A stretch of DNA of 64,000 nucleotides from Cutaneotrichosporon cavernicola (lineage: Eukaryota > Basidiomycota > Tremellomycetes > Trichosporonales > Trichosporonaceae), in NCBI RefSeq assembly GCF_030864355.1, contig NC_083396.1, forward strand, positions 2,418,001-2,482,000. Direction: 5' to 3'. Made by a program: the position numbers and the translations under genes. Positions 46,034 through 55,859 of the stretch are shown here, piece after piece. Every line of letters starts with the position of its first letter. Position 1 is the first letter of the stretch. The notes under the pieces are model-generated. The model ran no database searches, had not been told where the DNA came from, and saw only the letters and a list, made by a program, of their open reading frames with translations.

Positions 46034-46075
46034 GCCCCGCATAGATAAGGCGGCTAGCATTGTCATATGCGGGGC
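46034..46075. promoter_or_regulatory. 10-bp inverted repeat flanking a GATA site in the RIB4-ILV5 promoter
   Basis: GCCCCGCATA (46034-46043) and its exact reverse complement TATGCGGGGC (46066-46075), 22 bp apart. The spacer starts with GATAAGG, so AGATAAG overlaps the left arm. The interval lies between two divergent biosynthetic genes, 214 bp from RIB4 and 385 bp from ILV5. Confidence 0.45.
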
Positions 46076-46459
46076 GCAAGGGGCGCTACAATCTCTGTAC
46101 GCGGTTGACATTGACGTCCGTGTCTACTCGCCCGCGCGGGCCAGTCTCGAGGAAGAGGTCGTGATTCCAAGCCACTTTCGAGTCCAACGACACGACTTGA
46201 ATCTCACCCGCCATTATCCCGGCCGCTAATCTGCTCCTACTTTTACGACTCTCACTCTACCGGGGTTTCGGTAATTCGGGACCCTTCGGAAACAGTGGCT
46301 CAAGTGGCTATATCGGCTGATTTATTCCGCTTTGCAAAATGATTGGTTGATGGAAAGATGAACCGGTTGAGACAGCCGGGAGAGTTGAATGATCACGTCT
46401 TGTTGAAAAGGGCTGTACTTGTCAGTCATACCTTTTCCCAACAAACAACACCTCTCATC

Positions 46460-47765
46460 ATGTCTTTTGCTCGCAGCTCTGCTCTCCGCGCCGCGCTCCG
46501 CACCGCCCCCCGCGCTTCGCGCTCGTACTCGCTCGCCGCCCGCGCGGTCGCCCCCAAGGCTGCCGGCGCCATGGTGTCGCGTATTGGCGTGAGTCACCAG
46601 TGGTTTTGATGATCATGGCTCGCAACGGTTGAATTCCAATTGCGCCGCTATCTTATCACAACCCGCAATATAGAGAAACGTTACTGACATTCAGGCCACC
46701 CGCGGTGTCAAGACCCTCGACTTTGCCGGCACCAAGGAGGTCGTCTACGAGCGTGCCGACTGGCCCCTCGACAAGCTCCAGGACTACTTTAAGAACGACA
46801 CTCTTGCCATGATCGGCTACGGCTCGCAGGGCCACGGCCAGTCGCTCAACGCCCGTGACAACGGCCTCAACGTCATTGTTGGTGTCCGCAAGGGCGGCGA
46901 GTCGTGGAAGCAGGCTATCGAGGACGGTTGGGTTCCCGGAGAGACCCTCTTCGACATTCCCGAGGCTATCAACAAGGGTACCATTATCATGAACCTCCTC
47001 TCGGACGCTGCCCAGTCGTCGACTTGGCCCGAGATTGCCCCCCTCATCACCAAGGGCAAGACTCTTTACTTTGCCCACGGCTTCTCGGTCGTTTACAAGG
47101 AGGACACCAAGGTCGTTCCCCCCACCGACGTTGATGTCATCCTCGTCGCTCCCAAGGGTTCGGGCCGTACCGTCCGTACCCTCTTCCTCGAGGGCCGTGG
47201 CATCAACTCGTCGATCGCCGTCTTCCAGGACGTGACTGGCCACGCAAAGGAGAAGGCCATTGCCCTCGGTATCGCCGTCGGCTCGGGTTACCTCTACGAG
47301 ACCACCTTTGAGAAGGAGGTCTACTCTGACCTCTACGGAGAGCGTGGTGTCCTCATGGGCGGTATCCAGGGCATGTTCCTTGCCCAGTACGAGGTCCTTC
47401 GCAAGAACGGCCACAGCCCGTCCGAGGCCTTCAACGAGACCGTCGAGGAGGCTACCCAGTCCCTCTTCCCCCTCATTGGCAAGTACGGCATGGACTACAT
47501 GTACAACGCTTGCTCGACCACTGCTCGCCGTGGCGCCCTCGACTGGGCCCCCAAGTTCAAGGAGGCAAACCTTCCCGTCTTTGAGGCTCTCTACAAGTCG
47601 GTCCGTGACGGCTCCGAGACCCGTCGCTCGCTCGAGTTCAACTCGCGCAAGACTTACCGCGACGACCTCCAGAAGGAGCTCGACGAGATCGACAACCAGG
47701 AGATCTGGCGCGCCGGCAAGACTGTTCGTGGCCTCCGCCCCGACGCCCAGAAGGAGGACATCTAA
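46460..47765 (+). CDS. ILV5: Ketol-acid reductoisomerase, mitochondrial
   Basis: Two exons, 46460-46588 and 46695-47765 (106-nt intron), 399 residues. Exon 1 is a clear mitochondrial presequence: MSFARSSALRAALRTAPRAS, rich in Arg, Ala and Ser. Exon 2 has the NADPH-binding loop GYGSQGHGQSLNARD, the metal and substrate motifs APKGSGRTVRTLF, QDVTGHAKEKA, and DLYGERGVLMGGIQGMF, then the class I C-terminal domain with ETVEEATQSLFPLI. It carries out the isomerisation and reduction of acetolactate and acetohydroxybutyrate in Val/Ile/Leu synthesis. In budding yeast Ilv5 also helps maintain mtDNA nucleoids. Codon use is strongly biased to GAG, CTC, GTC and AAG, as in highly expressed genes. The intron separates the import signal from the mature enzyme. 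Confidence 0.97.
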
Positions 47766-48419
47766 GTCTCCCGTTTGATAGTCTAGCATCTCCCTCTACC
47801 ATAAAAAGGACAGCGCGGCAGTTGTCATCTTGTATAACCATAGGCATGCAGTGGGGCAGCATTGGCTGCAGTAGCTCAACAAAGTTGCTGGGAAGGGTTC
47901 AAGCAAGGAGATGGTTGAGGCCGATCGGGAAAACGGACCGAGGGCGACTGACCTGCAAACTTGAGAAAGAGCCGCGGGCCACGGGTTTGCAGAAGCGCCA
48001 GCAACGGGGGGATTGTACACTACCCAGCTCCGCCAGCGCCTCCGCCTCTCGCAGGGTGGGCCAAGAGGCCCGATGTTCACGACATGCACGCCACCGCCAC
48101 CGCCACCGCCACCTCGGCACCTTGGCTCCACGGAGTGCTGTACCTAGCTTCGGGGTGAATCACGGATTGCAGTGTGTGTGTATGCGAAATACCAAGACCC
48201 CATAAAGTGAGTGTCCAACTTGGCTGGTGTCCAAGTTGACTGTAGACTATGATTCTAGACTAGGCGACATCCACTGGCCAGCGTGGGGTGTGTGAGAAAG
48301 AGTGCGCCGAAAAGCGCCATCCAGCGGTAATATACATCAAGGGACCACCCATGTACAGTGCCGGCAGAGTCGTGTCAATGTCGTGTATGTGATTATGGGA
48401 TGGAGAGCCACAAGCGTGA
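47766..48419. other. Convergent 3' spacer
   Basis: 654 bp with no supported gene. A CCGCCA/CCACCG trinucleotide-like run lies near 48091-48113. Confidence 0.5.
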
Positions 48420-50147
48420 TTACAGCTTGGGTCCAGCTCCTGCACCCCACTGTGGGTTGTACGTCGGTGGCAGGTCTTCAGGCTGGTTAGCGACCAAGTC
48501 GCGCTTGGGGAGCGGCCCGGCGTCCTCGTGCCGCCGGAATCCAGCGAGTGGCGGGTTGAGAGACGGCTGTCCGTCCTCGAACACGCGATTGTCTGGATTA
48601 GAGAGCGCAAGCTGCATCTTCATCGGCAGGCGCGAGGTCGAGGACTGTCCCGTGCCGTTCGACGTGCTTCTGTTGTCCCCGTTCGTAGGCGGGTACGTTG
48701 TGTAGGCCAAGGGCCCGTGTCCAGAGCTGCGGTCAACACAAGGCTGCGTGGCCGCCCAGTTGGTGCCAGTCGTGCCAGAGGTCATCGAGAGGCGCGGCGA
48801 CGAGCCACTGTCGGTAGTGCCCCCCATGAACGGCGAAATGGTCGAGCCAAGGTCGTCGTCGGTGTAGCCGTACGACGCGTGTGTGCGATTGTCGCGCATC
48901 GAGTCTGGAGCCAACAGCCCGTCATGCCCCGTTCCCGGCTCGTAGAGGTTAACCGAACCAGACTTGCGACGAGCTTCTTTCTTCTTCTTGCGGTTTGCGA
49001 TTAACGCACCGACCTGCCGCTTGCAGCAGCACCAGATGATAAGGGCCTGCAAGATTATCAGCGCGCCAACGCCGCCAACGACAATGCCAGCGATCGCACC
49101 CGGCGTCAGCGCCGACGACGCCGACGACCTCTCGGGCATAACAGTCTGAATGGCCGTCATTGTCACAACACCGCCGCCAGTGTGCGTTGTTGTTGTTTTC
49201 GACGTGCCGCTGGTCGAGGCAGTCGGCGATGGGTTCCAGGGCGGCACCGGGGTGGTGCTGGCGGTCGAGCCGTCCAAACATGTATTGTTGCCATCGGTGA
49301 CGCGCATCACGTAGCTCGTGCCGCCTGTGACACCTCTCGAGTCCCAGGCAACATAGACAATCTCAGACCCAAGAGCAACATTGAGCGGGTACGCTTTCAG
49401 GATTAGCGTGCCTGTTACACAGCAAGCTGGGCTTGATCCCGTGACATCAACTCACAGATGCCATTGCCAAGGGTTGGAGCACCGCCAATGACCATGCCAC
49501 TAGGGATGACACCAATGATGGTAACGGGAGCGACAAAGGCGCCTTGCCACGAGAATGAGACGGCCTGGCACTGCGGGAGTCTAACTTCCTCCTCGGAGTC
49601 CATTGGGTTGATGGCAAACCTGGGGTCAGCAACCGCGTTTTAGAGTGCCGTGGTGGTCATTGCTTGTGCGCAACGTCGGCAGGCCCGAGACACCCACGTC
49701 CATTGAACCTTGCCGTCGGTGCGCAGGCAGTCGCCTACGCCGGACGGACGCGACCCGACCGTGTACAGTTTGGACGCGCCACCAGTCTGCCGTTAGTTTG
49801 TGTTGGCATATTGACGCACTGCAAAGCCATTGGCGTCGGACATGACGAACACTACCTGGGATGAAGCGTTGACTGAGGGTCAGTGTTGCAAGCTGGGGCC
49901 ACGGACAGGGTAACTGCTCCCACACGAATGCACCGCCGTTCTGGTTCACGGCCGAGTCCGGGACGGTCACGTTCACCGGCATGTCGAACACGCCTATTGC
50001 CACAATCTGGTAAGGAGGTGTGCCAGATGTAAAGTCGAACCGGACGTTGCCGCACTCGTTGACAGAGCTGTCGTCGACAATGAAGTTGAAGGCGGACGCT
50101 GTGCATGCGAGGAGGGCACACCCTCCCACCAGCGCTGTGAAGAGCAT
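48420..50147 (-). CDS. Single-pass membrane protein with signal peptide and Ser/Thr-rich ectodomain
   Basis: Five exons: 50147-49907, 49872-49820, 49786-49698, 49619-49456 and 49411-48420, 512 residues. A signal peptide (MLFTALVGGCALLACTASA) is followed by a beta-rich ectodomain. It contains NECGNVRFDFTSGTPPYQIV and LPFNASSQVVFVMSDANGFA across the first intron, then DCLRTDGKVQW and a second similar domain (LPQCQAVSFSW). A Thr/Ser-rich neck precedes one helix (about 283-306, GAIAGIVVGGVGALIILQAL), a CCCK palmitoylation-type motif and a basic stop-transfer (RKKKKEARRK). The cytosolic tail of about 190 residues ends near LPPTYNPQW, a PPxY motif that Rsp5-type ubiquitin ligases bind. Its layout recalls wall-sensor-like proteins common in basidiomycetes; I know no assigned function. 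The first donor (GTCCGT) is atypical but restores the repeated strand motif. Confidence 0.8.
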
Positions 50148-51440
50148 TGCGGTTGTTATTGGCTGGGGGAGGGGAAGAGGAGGAGAAGGAGGAGAAGCTG
50201 TGGAGATGAATGACTATTGAGTCAAGAGGAAGGTAAGGTAAGAAGTGGAAGAAGGATGAGAGACTAGTAGGGAGAGAGGGAGAGAGGGAGAGAGGGAGAA
50301 TGTAAGCGTAACAGGTAAAGGCTTTGCTTGGCATATATCTCGACACACCTGACTAGCTGACTAGCCTGGCCTGGATGAATCAGGAATCAGGGTTTCAAGC
50401 TCAGAACGGTACAGTTACATTTATTAATCTCAGTCTCTCCCTTAGCTCCCTTCAAAGCTCCATTTTCCTATCCAGCAGTACATCAGACACCTAAAATATC
50501 CATTATAGAACAAGTCATCGCCTCAAGCCGAACCACCTTTTGCATTTCAATCCCTCTTAATGACATGACTCCACAGCCATCGGTTCATAATCGGAAGCCA
50601 ACTCACGCCCTCTCATTCCAAAGATCAGCCGACCACCCGCCTTGAGCGTTGCGGTGCGGGAATTGAAGCGAGTTTTCGATGGTCTACTCGCTTTCGCCCA
50701 TGCCGCCCACTGACGTAGTCCAGGAACACAAGCACAAGTCAACCCCAGGGAACCCAAGCTTACTGCCCCTAGTAGAGAGTAATAGAGACGAAACAAGGTC
50801 AGCGGAATAAAGCAAACAAGTTGGCGTCGTACATGTGAACCTGCTATAAATACTGAGGTGCTGTAATTCATGCTTAGCATAGCAGCGCGATGATTAATAT
50901 ACAATTTAGGTTCCGGGTGGCGTTGAATCGACTATTGGGACATCTAAAGCGTGGCGCGTTATTGATTAAAAGTGACAAGTATGGAGAGAGAAACTCGAGG
51001 ACTTGTTACAGTACAATGTGGTTTGGTTTGGTGATTAGTTTCAAAGTCAAGATGGTTTGAAAGTGATAAATATACAGGTAGACTTGATTCATTCTTGACT
51101 CTTGTCGCAGGGAAAAAAGGCCTTGTGAACCTTGCCCACCCTACTTCCCTGATTCATGTTTCAGGTACAACACACCCTAACAATTCCCGGAGTCGCATCA
51201 ATCTCCGAAACATCCAACTCATCTCGAACGCTGATGTGACAACTTGACAGCAGCCGTTTCTGCAATTTCTCCAACCACAAACAAGCACGGGTGCTAGAAA
51301 TCAGAGGCATGATTCAGAACGTGTACAGTCATCACACGCAAGTGTACCCTGCTGCTGCAGGTGGTCCTGCTTGCTTAAATCGGCCCGCGTTTTGATGACC
51401 CTTTCGCCACATAGTCATGACAAAATCTCGGTTTTCAACA
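50148..51440. other. Intergenic, relatively AT-rich spacer
   Basis: 1.3 kb with no supported protein gene. Base composition is more AT-rich than the surroundings from about 50400 to 51100. It ends just before the tRNA-Gly gene. Confidence 0.5.
50270..50299. repeat. GGGAGAGA tandem repeat
   Basis: Three full 8-nt units and a partial fourth, in the promoter/leader of the membrane protein gene (on its strand, a pyrimidine tract). Confidence 0.8.
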
Positions 51441-51522
51441 ACACCAGTGGTGAAACGGTATCATGCGTCGTTGCCACCTTAGAAACGTCGACGCGGCGGG
51501 GGTTCGACTCCCTCCTGGTGTA
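51441..51522 (+). tRNA. tRNA-Gly (anticodon GCC) with an 11-nt intron
   Basis: Folds by hand into a full cloverleaf. The acceptor stem ACACCAG pairs with CTGGTGT, with discriminator A. The D arm reads GTGA ... TCAT around AACGGTA (one G-T pair). The anticodon stem CGTCG pairs perfectly with CGACG. The T arm is GGGGG-TTCGACT-CCCTC (one G-T pair). The variable loop has 4 nt. The 18 nt between the anticodon stems leave a normal 7-nt loop with GCC if 11 nt are removed one base 3' of the anticodon, the canonical place for nuclear tRNA introns. A TTTT terminator follows at 51525-51528. Confidence 0.9.
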
Positions 51523-51762
51523 TGTTTTGTTGCTGGTTGCCGTGGGCACCGCGAGAGAGGCATTGAAAAGGAACTGAGGCTGTCTGGGGTAGCAGTCTCC
51601 TCTCGGCCACCTTGGAAGTTGCAGTAACAAGTACGTACATGAATGGTAATATGATGTATGAGATATGATAAGCCTGAAGCGTCCGTCTCCCTCGTCTTTC
51701 TTGTACCCTCCTCTCCATCTCCATACCCCCACCCCTTCTCGCCTCTACTCTCCCACCGCTGC

Positions 51763-52374
51763 CTAATCCTCCCCACCAGCCACACCCCTTCCCCTTTCCC
51801 GCGCATCCCAAACAATCCCCGGCCTCAACGGCGCGCTCATAGCCCGTCTCCGTGTCCTCGGAAGGAGCAATAAACTCGCCGCCTCCCAAATACCAGCCTC
51901 AGACTCGCTGTCAAGGCTAGCAGTGGAGAGGGCGTCATCGTCTTTGATAGCCAGTGCCGATAAATTCAGAGTGAGCGGTAAGGCTGGGAGCGGCCAGGGC
52001 GGTGGCGCGCCTGGGTCGGCAGACTCGTCCTCGCATGGTGGGAGGGGGATTGTGGGCCAGCATGGGGATCCGGCGGCGATATCAAAATCAAAGTCGTACT
52101 GGAACTCGGGCTTTTTGTCCTCCTCAATTCCCGGAGAGAAGCCAGTGAACGGAGAGAAGATGGTGGAGTTCGGGGAGGAGAGGGGAGAGGACGGCGTCGC
52201 CAAGGAGTAGACAGGAGCCTCAGTCAGGATTCCAAGGTCGACAGCCCCGCGGCGGGTCGACTCCGGCGTCTCCCTCTCGTCGGGGGGAAACGAGAGTGAC
52301 AGAGAGTGAACATGGCACTGGCGTTTTGGGGAGGCTGGATCCGCCGGCGCGTCGTTGGGTCGTTTGCCGTTCAT
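51763..52374 (-). CDS. Hypothetical protein, 203 residues
   Basis: An intronless frame starting MNGKRPNDAPADPASPKRQC, which contains a possible bipartite nuclear signal. The middle is Ser/Pro/Thr-rich with FSPFTGFSPGIEEDKKPEFQ and acidic YDFDFDIAAG. A predicted helix SGIWEAASLLLLPRTRRR-like segment (actual start EAGIWEAASLLLL) precedes the basic C-terminus. GC-rich third positions match neighbouring genes. I recognise no family. It starts at an ATG with a long intergenic region upstream. The acidic/aromatic patches beside a nuclear signal could suit a transcription cofactor, which is speculation. Confidence 0.5.
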   Translation of the reverse strand: MNGKRPNDAPADPASPKRQCHVHSLSLSFPPDERETPESTRRGAVDLGILTEAPVYSLATPSSPLSSPNSTIFSPFTGFSPGIEEDKKPEFQYDFDFDIAAGSPCWPTIPLPPCEDESADPGAPPPWPLPALPLTLNLSALAIKDDDALSTASLDSESEAGIWEAASLLLLPRTRRRAMSAPLRPGIVWDARERGRGVAGGED

Positions 52375-53526
52375 GGGAGTTGGTGGGTTGGGGCTTCCGT
52401 TATAGAGCTTGGCGATGTGGCTTTGACTTTAGTCGTCCGTCGCCTAAGTCCAGAAGGGAGCAAGTCAGAAGTCAGAGGGGGCTGTTTAGCTCTTGGAGAG
52501 TATTTGTACACTCTCGCCAACTTGGACAACATGCACCGTGCGTTCTTTGTCTTGCGCCACCCTGTGGCGCGCACGGTGACTCGATTGCCCTGGGGGGCTG
52601 GGGGGGTAGGGTGACATTGCTTTTATTGCAAGTATTGTTCTTCCTCTCGCAGGTCAGCACGCTATGATAGGATGTCAGCGAGACGAGAAGCTGAAAGATG
52701 CATGCGAGGGTGGTTGGTGATTGGAGCGGACATGAAGACATGAAGACATCCAGCCAGGCAGGTGATGGATTGAGCAATCGGGCATACCGAGACCAACCAC
52801 CCCCCGAAGACGCACGGACTCGCGCGCACGGGCCCCGTATTCTGTTTTCCTGAGTATGAATAACGGTGTGCCAGCTTTCCAGAGAACTGGGCGTTCAGGC
52901 TGCGGCGTTACTGGTGCACGCGGGCGAACATGCATGGGGAGGTGCTCTTGACGATCGGGCGAGATGGGTGGATGGGACGCTGGGACACACGTTAATGGTA
53001 AGCCGGCCGAGGCCGCGCGGGGCCGAGCGGTGGCTGCCTCGTTCAGCCAGGACAGGAAAAGTCACGTCAGAGGGAGGTAAGTAATTCTGCGAGGCAGGGT
53101 GGTTGCATGAGAAAGAGGTTGATGTGGAGCGGGGATGACTAAATGACGAGTTAGAGGGCGCGAGTTGTGCTGCTCCAGCTGGTTATTTCAACTCGTTAAG
53201 ATAAGCATCTGTTCAATTGACATGCTGATGGCATTCTGGGACGAAACCATTCGGCGAGCCGTGAGCCATGAGCGCGCTGCTTTACACGAGTGGCCCACAT
53301 CCGCATTACTGCGTTGTACGCCCATCACGGACTGGCAGAAGCAGCTGTAGTTGTTTAGCTGTCGTGCGCCATCAGACCGGTTTCTGTCAATCCGCAGATG
53401 GCAGAGCCTACTCGGAATGGCGTCGGCCATCACCCTCAAGCCATCATCGAGCCAGCATGAACCTACTCGAGAACCCCAAACCCCAGCCCAGTCTCCCCCA
53501 TCTTATCGCAATCATCGCGCTGTACG

Positions 53527-53555
53527 CATTATGCATCACTTAGTGGTGCATAATG
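53527..53555. repeat. 13-bp inverted repeat with 3-nt loop
   Basis: CATTATGCATCAC, then TTA, then GTGGTGCATAATG. Twelve Watson-Crick pairs and one G-T pair, about 150 bp before the NDUFS6-like start. It contains the ATGCAT palindrome in the left arm. Confidence 0.75.
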
Positions 53556-53561
53556 GGCGGT

Positions 53562-53583
53562 TTGACAAGTTGACAAGTTGACA
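53562..53583. repeat. TTGACAAG tandem repeat
   Basis: Two and a half copies of an 8-nt unit directly after the inverted repeat. Confidence 0.7.
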
Positions 53584-53703
53584 TCTCGCTGTCTGTTGGT
53601 TGGCCCTTCCCTCAAAGGCGCCACGGGTCCAAATCTCCGAAACCCCACCCATCCCACTCTAGCTCACCACCCATCCCACTCCACCACCATCACTCCGCAC
53701 ACC

Positions 53704-54752
53704 ATGTTCCTCGCCCGCGCCCTCCGTCCCGCTGCCCGTCCGCTTACCCGCGCATCGAGCGCGGTCGCCTTCAACAATGCCGACCTGACTCCGCGCGCCG
53801 CTGCGCCGGGACAGGCGCCAAACCGCGCAACTACCTGGTCCAAGGACCAGCAGCCTAAGGCGGACGCGTTCGACTCGGCACGCTTCGAGCAGGTTAACAT
53901 GCCGCTTCAGCCGGACGGCCTGAGCGCTATGACGCTGTCGCAGGAGCAGCCGATTGTTATGGTTGCTAGCCGTACGGCTGTTTGTGATGGTGGTGAGTGC
54001 TGGGGGGAAGGGGGGAGGGTGTGCTCCTGGGAGTGGAGGAGACGGTGGTGTTTGGGTTGTGGTGAGGAGATAGCGTGAGGAGGGCCGAGGAGACGGATAG
54101 GAACGACGAGAGGGGCGAGCAGAAGGCCGAGGAGCAGCCGAAGTGGAGGATGGAGAGTGGGCGGGATGGGAGGAACGGTGTCGGGCCATTCCGAGAAGGC
54201 GGGGCCTGTCTCGGGAACCGGCGGCTATGAGATGATGATTCACTGGCGGCTCGGCGTGCAGGCTAGCGCAACGCTACGCCGGAGGCTGCCGACTGAAAGG
54301 GCCACCCGTGGGTCTGCAGACTGGTCTACCTTCTCTGCATCTGAGTGCTGTGCGCATCCGGCGCCCTACCGCCGCGACCCAGCACCATCCGACTGCCACA
54401 CATCCAGTCCACATCGTGTGGCTGGTTTGCGCATGCAGAGTCTGTCGTGTGGGGGAGGTACACAGTTGCCCGCTCGGATTCGCTCTCGTCTGCCACCCTC
54501 TTGCCCCGTCCAACCTTCCCGAACTTGACCGCCACCGACCTCCAACTATCCCCTTGCTGTTCACGTTCTACCGAGCGCCAGCTTATTTCCTCGAGTCAAG
54601 CTGACACCAGGCGGCGGTCCCCTCGGCCACCCCAAGATCTTCATCAACCTGGACCTGCCAGGAGCTCGCACCTGTGGCTACTGGTGAGATATACAAGACG
54701 GAGGGAGCTGACACGCAGCGGTGCCCGGTATGAGCAGGAGCACCACCACTAG
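53704..54752 (+). CDS. Complex I zinc-finger subunit (NDUFS6, 13-kDa type)
   Basis: Three exons: 53704-53992, 54611-54683 and 54719-54752, 131 residues. The N-terminus is a mitochondrial presequence (MFLARALRPAARPLTRASSA). The mature part has the family start NRATTWSKDQQPKADAFDSA, RFEQVNMPLQPDGLSAM and the CHCC zinc motif: C in VCDGG, H in PLGHPKIFINLD, and the pair in RTCGYCG, ending in HHH. All four ligands are present and are split by both introns. This subunit sits in the matrix arm and is needed late in complex I assembly together with the N7BM-type factor. The first intron is 618 nt, the longest in the window; the second is 35 nt. The exon joins are fixed by phase and by the CDGGGGPLGHP motif. 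Confidence 0.93.
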
Positions 54753-54996
54753 GGTATGCATAGTATTAGCGGTTCGCTGTGGATCTGCGAAGGGCAGACT
54801 GACCTCTGGCTTACCAGGCTGACAAGTGGTATCAGATCGGCTTTCCAGCCGAGATTGTGGTCATGAGAGAGTCTGAAACGGGCCGGAATGTAATGAACGT
54901 CGGCCGCAACCCCCATGTGCACGCAGTGCTTGCCTCCCATGGCTTCACGGTTCATACATACATGCTAATGTAGGTTCTTTACTGGGCGGTGCCATA

Positions 54997-55603
54997 CTAC
55001 ACCACGGGCACGACGGGCACGCTGTACACGACATTCAACACCTCGATGAGGACGTTGCCGTTCAGTGCAAGCGCGGCTGCCGACAGGAGCCACGAGCTCA
55101 CGTACGACACGTACCGGACATTGTGCACCGACACCCACTTCTCGACGAGCTCATCGACCTTCTTGTCATCAAGACTGTCCCCCTGCCGGGCCTTGGCTTC
55201 GAGTGCCATTATCTGGTTGTTGGTCGCCATGATGACTGCAAACGTGTATGGCACAATAGTCAGTCCGAGCACCGCCGACCCAAAGCCGAGCCGCTGGATC
55301 TCCACAGCTGGGTGCGTGAACGCCACGAGCGTGCCACAGATCGCGTTCAGGACGGCGCCGCCGACCGACCACGCCTGGTATAAGAGATGGGTTTGAGACA
55401 AAGAGATACAGTACCTTGGCGTTGTTGTAGTAGCCCATCCACGTCTTGACCTTGTCGGCAGCGGAGAGCTGGACGTCGGCGACCTTGCCGCGGATGTACG
55501 GGATCAGGCCGTACTGCGACATGCCGAGGTTGGAGAAGAGGACGTAGGACGAGGCCGTAGCCGAGCCGAAGAGGCCGATTGCTGCGAGCGTCGTGTTTGG
55601 CAT
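54997..55603 (-). CDS. DUF1772 membrane protein (anthrone oxygenase-like)
   Basis: Two exons, 55603-55415 and 55374-54997 (40-nt intron), 188 residues. Four hydrophobic segments: near the N-terminus (LAAIGLFGSATASSYVLFS), after the intron (WSVGGAVLNAICGTLVAFT), then GSAVLGLTIVPYTFAVIMA, and the last (YVSSWLLSAAALALNG). The loop after TM3 holds TNNQIMALEAKA, and W-VSVHNVRYV precedes TM4. This W...HN.R arrangement is the conserved part of DUF1772, a family that includes anthrone oxygenases of fungal polyketide clusters. No polyketide synthase lies in this window, so a role in that chemistry is not supported. It may be one of the many orphan DUF1772 proteins. Confidence 0.83.
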
Positions 55604-55851
55604 GACTGCAGTTGGACGAGGTGAACGAGCTCAGAGAGGATGAGTTGAAGATGGCTTTACGGTGGCCTGTGTGCGTGAGGTGAGCTGTGGAGCGGTAATT
55701 AGGACACAGAGGAGAACGTCGTCGTGTCATGGGAAACTGCCCTCTTTATAAGACAACACTTTGTAGGTCTGTATTCTCGGTTAACCGAGGAGGACCGGGG
55801 TTGCCAGCCGATGAAGGTCATGACGGCATGATGATGATCCAGTAGATGTGC

Positions 55852-55859
55852 TCACGTGG
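55852..55859. promoter_or_regulatory. TCACGTGG element in the divergent DUF1772-helicase promoter
   Basis: CACGTG core about 250 bp from the DUF1772 start and 490 bp from the helicase start, inside the 739-bp divergent spacer (55604-56342), which otherwise holds only pyrimidine-rich leader sequence. Confidence 0.35.

Larger units (their letters stand above)
52375..53703. other. Intergenic region with a strong inverted repeat
   Basis: 1.3 kb between divergent genes. No supported gene; short frames only. The notable features are the hairpin at 53527-53555 and the TTGACAAG repeat beside it. Confidence 0.5.

Noticed and set aside
46130..46245. Possible second tRNA in the RIB4-ILV5 spacer
   Set aside because: GC-rich segments there do not form a T arm or an anticodon arm, and no GGTTCRA motif is present.
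46656..47789. Minus-strand frame of 377 codons opposite ILV5
   Set aside because: It is a shadow of the strongly codon-biased ILV5 exon. The product is a Leu/Val/Glu-rich sequence without domains.
50557..50904. Minus-strand frame of 115 codons
   Set aside because: Lies in AT-rich spacer, no family resemblance, codon use unlike the neighbouring genes.
54232..54296. C/D-box snoRNA in the NDUFS6 intron
   Set aside because: ATGATGA and CTGA boxes are present 54 nt apart, but the flanks do not pair into a terminal stem and no guide target was evident.
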